A DNA stretch of 64,000 bases, from contig JBAZQW010000001.1 of assembly GCA_041645005.1 (NCBI GenBank), positions 1 through 64,000 on the forward strand, read 5' to 3'. The stretch's first letter is position 1. Each line of letters starts with the position of its first letter. Position numbers and translations under genes: made by a program. The DNA is from Pelotomaculum_B sp041645005 (GTDB lineage: Bacteria; Bacillota; Desulfotomaculia; Desulfotomaculales; Pelotomaculaceae). Below the pieces are notes generated by a model. It ran no database searches. It was given only the letters and a program-made list of their open reading frames with translations, and was not told the DNA's origin. Of the stretch, positions 41,143 to 50,471 are shown piece after piece.

Positions 41143-41906
41143 TGATTTTTCTCCTTCCTCATGATTTTCTCGACTTTTTTCAAGTCCTCTATGTTATCAA
41201 CACTATAGGTTTCATGCTCCGACATGACCATCTTAACTTGATAGCCATGCTCCAGCACCCGCAACATGTCGACCGATTCGGCGATCTCCAGCGGCGTTGG
41301 CGCCAGCTGGTTGAACTTGATCAGAAAATCCCGGCGAAACGGGATCACGCAGACCTGTTTCAGCATCAGGAGCGATTTGGCCCCCTTTTTCCACGACGGG
41401 ATCGGTTCACGGGAAAAATAAAGAGCGAAGTTATTCCGGTCGACAACCACCTTGACCTCGTTAGGGTCATCATGTTCGGTCCGTTCTTTCAAGGTAGTCA
41501 TCAAATTAACCACCTGAAGCGAATCATCCTCAAGCAGAGGAGTGACAGCGGCATCGATCATCTCCGGCCGGATCATCGGCTCATCCCCCTGGATCATCAC
41601 CACAATATCAACTTTTTTCTTTGTCTCGGCTTCGACCTTGAGCAAACATTCGGCGGTCCGGTCGGAAGCCCGTTCATGCTTAGCCGAAGTCATGACCGCC
41701 TGGCCGCCGAGCGAGCCGATATAATCAACTATCTCCTGGTCACAAGTCGCGACATAAACTTCTTTTAAGGACCGGCTCATTTTACTCCGTTGGAAAACAT
41801 GGCCCAGCATCGGGACGCCAAGGATCGGCGCCAGAGGTTTACCGGGAAAACGGGAAGAAGCCATCCGGGCGGGAATAATACCAATAATATCGCGCTCACT
41901 ATCCAT
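41139..41906 (-). CDS. KdsB-family CMP-sugar synthetase (first copy)
   Basis: A 255-residue cytidylyltransferase of the KdsB type: IIGIIPARMASSRFPGKPLAPILG at the start with the CTP-binding arginines and lysine, MTSAKHERASDRTAEC, VMIQGDEPMI with the metal Asp, and the C-terminal PTPLEIAESVDMLRVLEHG. True KdsB activates Kdo for lipid A core. A second copy lies at 51901, and no kdsA, kdsD or waaA is in the window, so each copy may activate a different 3-deoxy-ulosonic or similar acid for the surface glycan. The neighbours (a hydroxyacid dehydrogenase, a cyclase-type protein and a dehydrogenase fusion) could make that acid. Confidence 0.88.
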   Translation of the reverse strand: MDSERDIIGIIPARMASSRFPGKPLAPILGVPMLGHVFQRSKMSRSLKEVYVATCDQEIVDYIGSLGGQAVMTSAKHERASDRTAECLLKVEAETKKKVDIVVMIQGDEPMIRPEMIDAAVTPLLEDDSLQVVNLMTTLKERTEHDDPNEVKVVVDRNNFALYFSREPIPSWKKGAKSLLMLKQVCVIPFRRDFLIKFNQLAPTPLEIAESVDMLRVLEHGYQVKMVMSEHETYSVDNIEDLKKVEKIMRKEKNQ

Positions 41907-41914
41907 AAATCCTC

Positions 41915-43798
41915 CTACCCGACTTTAATGATCGCTTTGCCGATCGCGCCTTTCAGATGCTTTTCCCAAGCAAGATGGTAATCATCAAGACTGAAAATAT
42001 TTTGCGTCAAAGCGCTCAGGTCCAGGCGGCCGTAGACTTTGACCGCTTCGGCAAAATCCTCTTTGGTACTGCCGACCGAACCGATCAAGCTCTTATCGAA
42101 ACAAACTAACGATTCAAAATCATATTCCAGTTTCGCGTAAGGCAAACCGAGCAATAAAATCTTTGCCCCGGCTTTGCTTTCGTTAAGTACCCGGTTGAGC
42201 GCTTCCGGCCGACCGGTCGCTTCGATCAAATAATCGTAAGCGTCAAGCCCGGCCAGCTCATTAAAACCCCGGATCTTTTTGTCCCGGATCGCGCCGGTCT
42301 TTAATTTGTTCCGGTCAAAAACATCAACTTCATAACCGGCCAGGACGATCAGTTGGGCGCAGAGGTTGCCGATCGTTCCAAAGCCGACGACCGCGACCTT
42401 CCGGGATCGGCCGGCATCGCCAGCGGTCAGCTTCCTGACGCCGCGCAGGGATACCGCCAGCGGCTCGATCAGGCAGGCTTTTTCCAGCTGGGCGCCCGGG
42501 GAAAGACGGTGGACGAACCGGCTGGCCAGCTTCAGATACTGCGCGTAGGCGCCGTTAAAGTTAAGGACGCCGACCTCTTTCCTTTCGGCACAGCCAAGCG
42601 GATTATTCTCCTGGCAGGGCTGGCAGTCGCCGCAGCCTAAGATGCACTCACCGACAACTTTATCGCCAACCTCAAAGTCTTTGACGTTTTTCCCTTTCCC
42701 AGCCACTAGCCCGGAAAATTCGTGGCCCGGCACGATCGGATATTTAGCCCAGCCGGACTTGTAATAATCAAGTTTACCGCTAAGAATATCCAGATCGGTC
42801 GAACAGACGCCGACATATTTGACATTGATGAGCACTTCATCGCCGTCGACAGTAGGGATATCCCTGACCTGGAGCTGATGCCGGTTTGTCCCGGTGATCA
42901 CTACGCTCCGGTTGCTCTCCGGGAAATACAACTCGGTTTTTAATTCATTAGTCAGCTGGCCGGCACTGTGCTGGCCGTCATAAAGCCCCTTGATCTGAAA
43001 GAAGCGGTAAAATGGCGCCTGGGCGATCTTGCGCGGCGACTTTCCCCGGGCCAACCCATAATAAAAATCGCGGCAAGTAAGCAAGGCGAACAGCAGCGCC
43101 GCCTGCCTTTTATCATAAATAGAGTCAGGAAAAATCGCCGTGTAAGCGATCGATTCGCGCTTGAAGCGGTTATAGATGCGCCGGTAATTCTCATCGTGGA
43201 TGTGGACGATCACGGCATCGGCCCGGTAATAAACGTAAAACCCCTGCTTTTGCACCTTATGCGCCCAGTCAATATCTTCCAAGCCCGGCAGGTTTTCGTC
43301 AAAGGGAATTCGTTCCCAAAGCGATCGTCTGACTGCCGCGTTGGCATTATTGCCGAAAGACTCTTCGACCAGGATCTTTGATTTATCCCCGAAATTGCCG
43401 CGCAGATCGCGTTCTTCGGAAAGCTTTGTGACTTCATTCCCTATCTGCCGGCCATAAACCATAGCGATCTTATCATCCTCAAAAGACTGAATTAGATTAT
43501 TTAACCAAATATTATCCTGTGGATAAGCGTGGCCGCTGACAAAGATCAAATAATCGCCGTTCGCGTTCCGGCAGCCCAAATTGAGCGAGCGGCCGAAAGA
43601 AAACTCCTCCGACCTTATTTTGACGATCTTGACCGGATACCGCCCGGCCACCTCCAAAGTGTTATCGGTTGAGCCGGAATCAACAATTATTATTTCCCAG
43701 TTTTTGTAGCTTTGCGACTTAATAGTCTCAAGTAATCTGGCCAGGTGCGCCCCTTCATTGAACGTCCTGATGATGATCGAGGCTTTAACGTTAGCCAC
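41915..43798 (-). CDS. glycosyltransferase family 2 fused to zinc-type dehydrogenase
   Basis: A 627-residue fusion. Residues 1 to about 265 are a GT2 domain: VKASIIIRTFNEGAHLARLLETIKSQ, IIIVDSGSTDNT, LIFVSGHAYPQDNIWL and GLEDIDWAHKVQKQG. From about 300 a medium-chain dehydrogenase follows, with GVCSTDLDILSG, PIVPGHEFSGLV, the four structural-zinc cysteines in GECILGCGDCQPCQENNPLGCAE and the NAD loop VVGFGTIGNLCAQ. The start GTG at 43798 has GGAGG seven bases upstream and overlaps the cyclase gene by eight bases; a longer frame exists but reads into that gene. A sugar-synthesis enzyme and the matching transferase in one chain is a plausible logic. Confidence 0.88.
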   Translation of the reverse strand: MANVKASIIIRTFNEGAHLARLLETIKSQSYKNWEIIIVDSGSTDNTLEVAGRYPVKIVKIRSEEFSFGRSLNLGCRNANGDYLIFVSGHAYPQDNIWLNNLIQSFEDDKIAMVYGRQIGNEVTKLSEERDLRGNFGDKSKILVEESFGNNANAAVRRSLWERIPFDENLPGLEDIDWAHKVQKQGFYVYYRADAVIVHIHDENYRRIYNRFKRESIAYTAIFPDSIYDKRQAALLFALLTCRDFYYGLARGKSPRKIAQAPFYRFFQIKGLYDGQHSAGQLTNELKTELYFPESNRSVVITGTNRHQLQVRDIPTVDGDEVLINVKYVGVCSTDLDILSGKLDYYKSGWAKYPIVPGHEFSGLVAGKGKNVKDFEVGDKVVGECILGCGDCQPCQENNPLGCAERKEVGVLNFNGAYAQYLKLASRFVHRLSPGAQLEKACLIEPLAVSLRGVRKLTAGDAGRSRKVAVVGFGTIGNLCAQLIVLAGYEVDVFDRNKLKTGAIRDKKIRGFNELAGLDAYDYLIEATGRPEALNRVLNESKAGAKILLLGLPYAKLEYDFESLVCFDKSLIGSVGSTKEDFAEAVKVYGRLDLSALTQNIFSLDDYHLAWEKHLKGAIGKAIIKVG

Positions 43799-44453
43799 CG
43801 GAGACCTCCGCGAAGGCGGTACACGGCATGCTGTCAACCTGACTGACAAAAAGCGGAATGGCAAAAAACCGCTTGATCCTGGCCCGGCGGGCGATCGCTC
43901 CAAGATTGAGATCTTCAATAATCATCAGGCGGCTCTTATCTTTTAGCAGCAAGCGGTGCGCTTCTCCCCCCAGCTCAAGATGAGGAAAAGAGGCAATGGA
44001 AATAGTGTCAATGCCGATCGCCTTAAGCCCTTTGAATTTTTCGCGGATAAATCCGGCCGCTTCCGGATGAAGCCAGGGACTATTGCTCACATACTCTTTT
44101 TTCTGCCGTTTTTTCCAAAAACCAGTCCTGAGCAACAATAAATCACAATTTCTGGGACAAGCTTGCAACTCGTCCGCTCCAATGCTCTCCCCTGCCCGTT
44201 TTGGCAGATCGATCAGGTGCGGCTTATCAAAGATAAAATCGTTAATGGCAAACTCGCCGACCCTTTTGCCCTGCCGGTCAAAATGATACGGGGCGTCAAT
44301 GTGGGTGCCGTTATGGTTAAAAAGCGTGATCTTATAAGAATTCCAAGTCGCCCCTTTATTGAACGAATCGATCGCCTCGATCTTGTTTGGCAAATTGTTG
44401 GTAAAAACCGGCATTTTGTCTTCTAGGTCATAGGAAACCCTGATAATCTTCAT
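43791..44453 (-). CDS. cyclase-family metal hydrolase (kynurenine formamidase-like)
   Basis: A 220-residue protein of the cyclase fold (PF04199 type). The metal motif H-x-G-T-H-x-D-x3-H is seen as H47, H51, D53 and H57 in NHNGTHIDAPYHF, and the later HLELGGEAHRLLL adds another pair. Family members hydrolyse N-formyl-kynurenine, or act in sugar and polyketide pathways. In this locus, which contains a sugar formyltransferase, removal of a formyl or other amide group is possible but unproven. It lies between the hydroxyacid dehydrogenase (ATGA overlap) and the GT2 fusion. Confidence 0.85.
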   Translation of the reverse strand: MKIIRVSYDLEDKMPVFTNNLPNKIEAIDSFNKGATWNSYKITLFNHNGTHIDAPYHFDRQGKRVGEFAINDFIFDKPHLIDLPKRAGESIGADELQACPRNCDLLLLRTGFWKKRQKKEYVSNSPWLHPEAAGFIREKFKGLKAIGIDTISIASFPHLELGGEAHRLLLKDKSRLMIIEDLNLGAIARRARIKRFFAIPLFVSQVDSMPCTAFAEVSGG

Positions 44454-45403
44454 TTCTCACCCCTTCGGCTATGTTTCAACCCGACTAGAAGATTATTTAA
44501 GGTGTTTTTATGAACGGCTGCCCAGGCGAGCGGACTGCTGTTAGCATCGTGGGCCGAAAGCAGGCAATTAGTCATTTTCCGGAGCGGACTGTTCTTAGGC
44601 AAAGGCTCAGACTCAAAGACATCGAGCCCGGCGCCGGCGATAAGCTTTTTCTTTAAAGCTTTAACCAGCGCCTTTTCATCGATGATCGGCCCGCGAGCAG
44701 TATTGATAATGAACGCATTTGGCTTCATCAGCGCGAACTCTTCAGCGCCGATCAAATGGCGGCTGGTTGAGTTAAGCTCGCAATTGAGACTGATAAAATC
44801 GGCTTGTGCCAGCAGTTCCCTTTTAGACAATATCTTGGTCCCGGTCTCTTGAAGAAAAGCGTCATCGATCTTAACAATATCGGTGCCGATCGTCTTCATG
44901 CCAAAAGCGGCGGCCCGCCGGATAACTGCTTTGCCGATATTGCCGACGCCGATCACCCCCAGCACGCGCTCTTTAAGCGAAACGCCCTGCGTCTTCTGCC
45001 ATTCGCCCCGGCGCATGGCAGAAGTGTTCCAGGGAATATTTCTGGCAAAACTAAGCATGTAACCAAGAACGGTATCGGCGACCGGATCGGTGAACGCGTT
45101 GGGCGTGTTATAAACACTTATACCGAGTTTTTCCGCCTCGGCCTTATCGATCGAATCGATCCCTGTCCCCCATTTGGCGATAACCTTGAGCTTTTTCGCT
45201 CGATGCAAGACTTTCGCCGTAAACCGGTCGTCCCCGCAAATCACGCCGTCAAGATCCCCGACCAGCTTAAGCAGGTCCGCTTCTTCCAATCTTTCGCGGA
45301 CTTTCGGCACAACGATCGCAATCCCGTTCTCCCGGAAAAAAGATTTGAATTCGCTGATCACCGGCTGCAGATATGGGGCGGAAACCAGCACTTTCCATTT
45401 CAT
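44450..45403 (-). CDS. D-2-hydroxyacid dehydrogenase (phosphoglycerate dehydrogenase-like)
   Basis: A 317-residue NAD-dependent D-2-hydroxyacid dehydrogenase. VLGVIGVGNIGKAVIRRA near residues 145-163 is the NAD-binding motif; the catalytic residues are in NTARGPIIDE (Arg), DVFESEPLP (Glu) and SAHDANSSPL (His). Serine synthesis is one possibility, but its place inside the sugar locus next to a KdsB-like gene suggests it reduces or oxidises a glycerate-type or ulosonic-acid precursor. Both ends overlap the neighbours by four bases, indicating tight translational coupling. Confidence 0.88.
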   Translation of the reverse strand: MKWKVLVSAPYLQPVISEFKSFFRENGIAIVVPKVRERLEEADLLKLVGDLDGVICGDDRFTAKVLHRAKKLKVIAKWGTGIDSIDKAEAEKLGISVYNTPNAFTDPVADTVLGYMLSFARNIPWNTSAMRRGEWQKTQGVSLKERVLGVIGVGNIGKAVIRRAAAFGMKTIGTDIVKIDDAFLQETGTKILSKRELLAQADFISLNCELNSTSRHLIGAEEFALMKPNAFIINTARGPIIDEKALVKALKKKLIAGAGLDVFESEPLPKNSPLRKMTNCLLSAHDANSSPLAWAAVHKNTLNNLLVGLKHSRRGEK

Positions 45404-47337
45404 GTTAGCAATTCCTCCAGCTTTTTGGCAAAGGTCATTTGCGGATCGACCGAGAGATCACCGAATTGATCCGCCAGCGGTTCCAAACCATGCCGTTTCA
45501 TTTCTGCCGTTTCACCCTCGTCGGCTATCTTATCCAGCACCCGCGATAAAGAGGTTACATCATTGACCAGATGAATCGCTTTAGGGTATTCAAGCATCGG
45601 ATTATGGCTGAATTGGGCCTGACAGCTATAAACAATAGGTACGATACCGAGCGCGATCGCTTCCAAGGCGACCGTACCGCCCGTCAACAAAACCGCATGA
45701 GAAACCGAAATATAATCATATATTATAGCAGAATTAGGAACGATTTCGGATTCAGCCGGCACTTGACCAGTCAATTGACCGTTCACCGCCAGATTGGGGT
45801 GGAATTTGATGAAACTATGGTAACGGCTACCGCTCTTCTTTAACGCCGCTGAAAAGTCGCCCAACAGGGAAAGCGTTTCGGGCACCAGCGGAGAAGTGGC
45901 CAGAAAAATATTCTTTTGGGCCGCCGGCAATGAGTATTTGGCCAGCAGCTGGGGCAACGGTGGCCGGCGCAACGCATAATTTACCAAGGATCGTAGCCTC
46001 AGCGCGCCTCCGACAACCACCCGGTCAGAGGGATAACCGGCCCGTTTCATGCATTCGGCCCCTTTTTGACCGCAAGTAATGATGTGATCGGGCAAAGGCA
46101 TGTTGTTACTATTATCTCGGCCGCGCCAATACGCCCCCAGCTCGCCGGCCCGAAACACATAGTTTAGGAAATTATTACTTAGCGCGGAATGCTGATAACC
46201 GATGCTTTTGGCCTTACCAAGGGTATTGTAGAGCAACGCCCGTTCCAGCGGCTGAAATTCAAGACGGAAGATGATCGCTTTGAACCGCTCCAGGCCGAGC
46301 CGATTAAAAGCGGAATAAAGCCAGAGCCAGTTGAACAATTGTCCGTTCAACAAAGAAATATTTAATTCTTCACGGATAAAATCAGAAAGATCTATCCCCT
46401 TAACCTCCAGCGTCCTCTCTTTGATCAGCTTGAACAGGCCATGAAGTTTCAGGACCAGACGGGAATTAAACGGAGCCAATAAGTCGTTTATACCGATAAA
46501 CTGGTCCAGAAAGACCACTTTTTTATTTTGGCCCAAACTCTTCAGGTCGCGGCGGCTGGTAAACAGGGCGCGCAGGCCGGTAAAAAGCCAGATCAACTGG
46601 TAAACAGCGCGCTTTCCCTCCAGCTTATCGCCGATATTGCCAAAAAATATATCGCCCTTTTCCACCGCCGGACGGCGCCACCACCCGGGATACAAGCTAA
46701 AGAACGCTAGTCCGCCCGGCGCAAACGTTTTGACTGACCCGATGCATGACAGACGCAAAAAAGATCGCTTAATGACCATGCGCCCTAGTTCGATAATTCC
46801 CGTCCAGTAGTAAGAGCGCGTGAACTTAAAAAGGCCAGGCGCGTATATTGGAGCCGCGCTTGGCGCGTCCTGATCGACGAACTTAATCTTTTTTACCCGC
46901 AACAAAGCGCTGACGGCTCGCCTAAGATTGTCATCAGCGATAAATAGGCGGAGCTCATCATATGTTTTCTCCTCCAACAAATAATACAAGCGGAGAAAAG
47001 CATAAAGCCGGTGGACCGTCTTATCCAGCCAGATGTTTTTTTCACTGACATTAAGGAACCACCACAAGTTTATCCGGCCATAAGCAAATGCTTCCCTAGG
47101 AAAACCGGCGATAAAATTAAGATAGAGCGCTCTAGCTTCTTTTTCCGCCCTAAGGGAAATATCAGCAGAATCAACGGGCGTTATCCCGGCAAGCGCGCGG
47201 GCCTTGAGCGCTTCGGCCGGAGATATCCCGAACGTTAGAAGATGAATAGCAACTTTCCGATCATCCGCAGGAAGGCCTCCCCATTCACGGCCCAGATCAT
47301 CCGCCACTATTAAAACATTTTTTCTTGCTTCAGCCAT
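45400..47337 (-). CDS. large surface-carbohydrate protein, GT-B-like, unknown specificity
   Basis: A 645-residue protein without membrane segments or signal peptide. Residues 5-25 (NVLIVADDLGREWGGLPADDRKV) and the C-terminal third (FLATSPLVPETLSLLGDFSAALKKSG, HSFIKFHPNLAV, SHAVLLTGGTVALEAIALGIVPIVY) look like a GT-B fold with a donor-site G-G-T-V-A-L-E motif. It resembles the surface-carbohydrate biosynthesis proteins found in Leptospira-type O-antigen loci, whose function is not established; I recall the family only in outline. It lies between the YfhO-like membrane protein and the hydroxyacid dehydrogenase gene (overlap of four bases). Confidence 0.7.
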   Translation of the reverse strand: MAEARKNVLIVADDLGREWGGLPADDRKVAIHLLTFGISPAEALKARALAGITPVDSADISLRAEKEARALYLNFIAGFPREAFAYGRINLWWFLNVSEKNIWLDKTVHRLYAFLRLYYLLEEKTYDELRLFIADDNLRRAVSALLRVKKIKFVDQDAPSAAPIYAPGLFKFTRSYYWTGIIELGRMVIKRSFLRLSCIGSVKTFAPGGLAFFSLYPGWWRRPAVEKGDIFFGNIGDKLEGKRAVYQLIWLFTGLRALFTSRRDLKSLGQNKKVVFLDQFIGINDLLAPFNSRLVLKLHGLFKLIKERTLEVKGIDLSDFIREELNISLLNGQLFNWLWLYSAFNRLGLERFKAIIFRLEFQPLERALLYNTLGKAKSIGYQHSALSNNFLNYVFRAGELGAYWRGRDNSNNMPLPDHIITCGQKGAECMKRAGYPSDRVVVGGALRLRSLVNYALRRPPLPQLLAKYSLPAAQKNIFLATSPLVPETLSLLGDFSAALKKSGSRYHSFIKFHPNLAVNGQLTGQVPAESEIVPNSAIIYDYISVSHAVLLTGGTVALEAIALGIVPIVYSCQAQFSHNPMLEYPKAIHLVNDVTSLSRVLDKIADEGETAEMKRHGLEPLADQFGDLSVDPQMTFAKKLEELLT

Positions 47338-47343
47338 GATTTA

Positions 47344-49689
47344 TTATTTGCGCTTACTCCTCCGGAACGACCAAATAAAACCTGAGATAATAAAGCAAAG
47401 CGTTCCTATACCGGAAAGCCAGAAAGAATGAATGAGCATTTTGGGCTGGTACTTCAAGATAACCAGATTTCGCCCTTTATCGACCATAACAGCACGAAAA
47501 GCGCCGTAAGCCGGCATTATCTCTGTCAGCCGGCCGTTAACACTGGCCAGCCAATCAGGGGCAAAATTCTCTGCCAGGATAAGCTGCTGCCTGCCGCTGG
47601 AATTCACATCGATCACAATCCGGTTATCAGAATAATCGGTGATTGCAAGCGTTCCCCCTGAACCTCTCAATTGTGACAAAGCTTCGATCTGCTGCGGTGA
47701 AAGATCCCTCCGATCATAGACCACCTGGCGCTTAAGTTGCGCCTCCGAATGTTTGTCGATGTAATCAACGATCTCTTTTTCCCCGCTGACCAAAGCATAA
47801 TTATTGGCGAGAAAAAACCTCGGCGACCAGGAGTTTATTTCATAAACGTAATAATCCATCGGCTGAAACAATGTCTTTAAATACCACTTGATCTTTGAGC
47901 GTTCAGCCAGCGCGGCAAAATCATCGCCCTTGTTGATCATTTTCATTCCCCGGCGGCCGGGGTCACTGATCCTGTACAAAGAGAAAACATACCGAACATT
48001 ATGCAAAGCCAGCAGATCGGGCCGGAAGGATATTTGATCGATCGGCCCATGCTTATTAGTGCTGTCGATCAGGTAAGCTTTGTAGGGATACGACAGGAAT
48101 TCATCCCTTTTATCTTTGATGACCGATTCCCAATAAACCGCGTAACGACGCGAGTATTGTGAGGCATAGCCCCCGGCCACCTGATAACCATTGTAAAACC
48201 CAACCGTCGGATGCCAGTTGAGCCGTTCGGTCCGGTTAATAAAAGCTATTCGATAATCATATTTGTGCGCCGACCGGTACTTTTCAAACAGCGGCGAGCG
48301 GAAAAACGTTTTATAAGACGGCCCATCAAGCACCCTTAACAGCGCCACATTGGTCAATCTTTCCGCAAAGATCAGCAGGACAACAAAACCGACGAGCCAG
48401 GCGCGTTTGATCCGGAACAATTTAAGCAGATTGATCCCAACGAGAAACAGCAGGGTGAAAGTGATCAATATGAAAAGACCGATATGCCGGTCATAACCTG
48501 GTTTATTGAAGTAGTAATACAACAACAGGAAAACCGAGCTCGCGATCAAGAGAGAATATTTTCGAAAGTGCTCCTGGATCAAAACCATAAAAGCTTCAAA
48601 ATTCGCGATAATTATCAGCAAAGTAATGAAGGGAGACGGCAGAAGAAACCTGGATAACCGATAATCCTTCAAAGGCAAGTGTTGTCTTAAGTTCTGGAAC
48701 CAGGCCGCTGAATCAACAAAAAACGCAAAAAAGAGAACCACAAGATAAAAATATAACAGCGCCCGGATCAGCTTGTCCCACTTCTTAAAACGGAGCAGAC
48801 CGAACAAAAAGATAAAGGTCGAGATCACGCCAAAGTTCATGGCCGAAGCGCCAATCGTATAATTGAACAGCCCCTTTAAGCGCTCGATCAAAGCGATCGG
48901 CTGGTCCGGTATCCACTTGACCAGACCACGGCTGCCGATGCTGGTACTGGAAAATAGGGAAATTATCACTGGCAGGTTCATAACGACAACAAACGACCAA
49001 AGCCAAGAAAAAGCAACCAAGAGTTTTTGGCGCCTGTTCCTGTCCGGAGTAGCAAAGAAAATGAAAAACAATTGGAAGACCGCGATAAAAGGAGCCCCTT
49101 TAGCCAGGTAAATATTAGCAGCGGCAACCAGCAAGCCTAAAAAGCTTAAAAGCCTTCTTCCTCTCTGCTCCTCAAAGACAAACCTCTCCAGGCAATAAAA
49201 AAGGAGCGGTATTGTCGCCAGGTCAAAGATCCGCCAGTAAGTCAGGCTGAAAGTCCCCAGCGCCCACAACAAACCGCCCGCAAAACTCGCCTGATCATCA
49301 GTCTTCAGATAATATTGCAGAAAAAGATACCCGCCGTAACCGGCCAGGATAAATTGCATCATCGTAACCGCGACAAACGCCCACGGGTCCCGGAACAAAC
49401 CGCCCACCAGCATCGGGAGGAATAACCAATTTATGTCCATATATAAGAATGGCAGCCCGCCCAGATAATCCGGGAACCAGAGCGGCAGGTGGAACGACAG
49501 GACGCGCCTGGCCATTTCAACCTGATACGGCCAGAAGGAGTCCAATTGGTCATGGAGCTTCAGTAGCATCTGCTCGCCAAAAATGAACCTATCTAAGTGC
49601 GCGACAATCGCGGCAAGCAAAAAATAGAAGAAAAAACGAATCCCCTTTAATTGCCAAAGCCCAAATATTCTTTCCTTTATGTATTGCAT
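47344..49689 (-). CDS. YfhO-like polytopic membrane protein
   Basis: A 781-residue membrane protein with about 12-14 hydrophobic segments in the first 470 residues, an extracytoplasmic-type beta-rich domain (about 480-740) and one last membrane segment followed by basic residues (SFRRSKRK). The start LHDQLDSFWPYQVEMARRVLS, PLWFPDYLGGLPFLYMD and the C-terminal LAENFAPDWLASVNG fit the YfhO family, whose members add or transfer sugars on polyprenyl carriers (GT-C type). The ATG at 49689 is the first after the methyltransferase stop; a TTG at 49710 overlaps it and is possible. Its likely role is glycan modification at the outer face of the inner membrane. Confidence 0.8.
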   Translation of the reverse strand: MQYIKERIFGLWQLKGIRFFFYFLLAAIVAHLDRFIFGEQMLLKLHDQLDSFWPYQVEMARRVLSFHLPLWFPDYLGGLPFLYMDINWLFLPMLVGGLFRDPWAFVAVTMMQFILAGYGGYLFLQYYLKTDDQASFAGGLLWALGTFSLTYWRIFDLATIPLLFYCLERFVFEEQRGRRLLSFLGLLVAAANIYLAKGAPFIAVFQLFFIFFATPDRNRRQKLLVAFSWLWSFVVVMNLPVIISLFSSTSIGSRGLVKWIPDQPIALIERLKGLFNYTIGASAMNFGVISTFIFLFGLLRFKKWDKLIRALLYFYLVVLFFAFFVDSAAWFQNLRQHLPLKDYRLSRFLLPSPFITLLIIIANFEAFMVLIQEHFRKYSLLIASSVFLLLYYYFNKPGYDRHIGLFILITFTLLFLVGINLLKLFRIKRAWLVGFVVLLIFAERLTNVALLRVLDGPSYKTFFRSPLFEKYRSAHKYDYRIAFINRTERLNWHPTVGFYNGYQVAGGYASQYSRRYAVYWESVIKDKRDEFLSYPYKAYLIDSTNKHGPIDQISFRPDLLALHNVRYVFSLYRISDPGRRGMKMINKGDDFAALAERSKIKWYLKTLFQPMDYYVYEINSWSPRFFLANNYALVSGEKEIVDYIDKHSEAQLKRQVVYDRRDLSPQQIEALSQLRGSGGTLAITDYSDNRIVIDVNSSGRQQLILAENFAPDWLASVNGRLTEIMPAYGAFRAVMVDKGRNLVILKYQPKMLIHSFWLSGIGTLCFIISGFIWSFRRSKRK

Positions 49690-49690
49690 A

Positions 49691-50440
49691 TTATCTATCC
49701 GGACGCTCAAGAACCGCCAGGCAACGGGTCGCCGCCAGGTTAGCCCATAACGGCCTGGTCCGCTCTTCCATTTGATATAATCCGCGAACGATAAACACTG
49801 GAAACTGCCAGGGCTGAAAGCCGCCGGTCAACAGATAACTGAGACCAGCGAAGGGAACGACCTTGCGCAAATGTAAACCGCTTTCAGAATTTCCCCCCTT
49901 CAGCGGAGAGTTGCGTTTTACTAAACAAAGGCGAGGAATTTCAGCGTTGCCGCTCATCGGCTCTTTGTCCTTGGGGAAAGCATTATGCCAAACATCCTCG
50001 ACGACCACGCAATCCTCATGGTGCAAATATTTATAGAACAGCCTGGAGAATATGGTCGTATAAGGTTCGATCATGACCAGGCGCCCGCCGGGACGCAACA
50101 CTCTAGCGATCTCACGAAAAGCGACCAACGGCGACTTCAAATGATGCAATACATCTACAAAAAAAACATTAGCAAAGCTTTGGTCATCGAATGGGAGTCG
50201 GTGGGCATCACATACCACTTTTATTCCCGGATAAGGAAAGATATCAGAAGTTGTAACATCTTCAACGACATCAGACAGGAATCCGGGCCCGCTACCAAGC
50301 TCCAATGCTGGCCCGGGGATAAGTTCCTGCCGTAAAAGATTGGCAAACACTTCGCGATAATAATAACGGAGCGAGCCCTTTGCAAGATATGTCTTGCGAT
50401 GATCTTCAACCCAATCAAGTTTATGTTGGTCTTTAAGCAT
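49691..50440 (-). CDS. class I SAM-dependent methyltransferase
   Basis: A 249-residue methyltransferase. The SAM motif ALELGSGPGFLSDVV lies near residues 45-60, followed by VVCDAHRLPFDDQSFANVFFVDVLHHL, EIARVLRPGGRLVMIEP and YTTIFSRLFYKYLHHEDC. The substrate is unknown but likely a surface sugar or its lipid-linked form. It starts 31 bases after the fused methyltransferase-glycosyltransferase gene and ends just before the YfhO-like gene. Confidence 0.92.
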   Translation of the reverse strand: MLKDQHKLDWVEDHRKTYLAKGSLRYYYREVFANLLRQELIPGPALELGSGPGFLSDVVEDVTTSDIFPYPGIKVVCDAHRLPFDDQSFANVFFVDVLHHLKSPLVAFREIARVLRPGGRLVMIEPYTTIFSRLFYKYLHHEDCVVVEDVWHNAFPKDKEPMSGNAEIPRLCLVKRNSPLKGGNSESGLHLRKVVPFAGLSYLLTGGFQPWQFPVFIVRGLYQMEERTRPLWANLAATRCLAVLERPDR

Positions 50441-50471
50441 TTTTAACTCCTGGGTTCATAAGTTCATAACT

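Noticed and set aside
41142..41768. 208-residue plus-strand frame opposite the KdsB-like gene
   Set aside because: Antisense shadow of a well-supported gene.
43798..43918. Longer N-terminus of the GT2-dehydrogenase fusion
   Set aside because: It reads through the end of the cyclase gene in another frame, with Arg/Pro/Ser-rich sequence; GTG at 43798 has a good ribosome binding site.
44450..45403. Naming the hydroxyacid dehydrogenase SerA
   Set aside because: It lacks the C-terminal ACT domain and sits within a sugar locus; a different 2-hydroxyacid is at least as likely.
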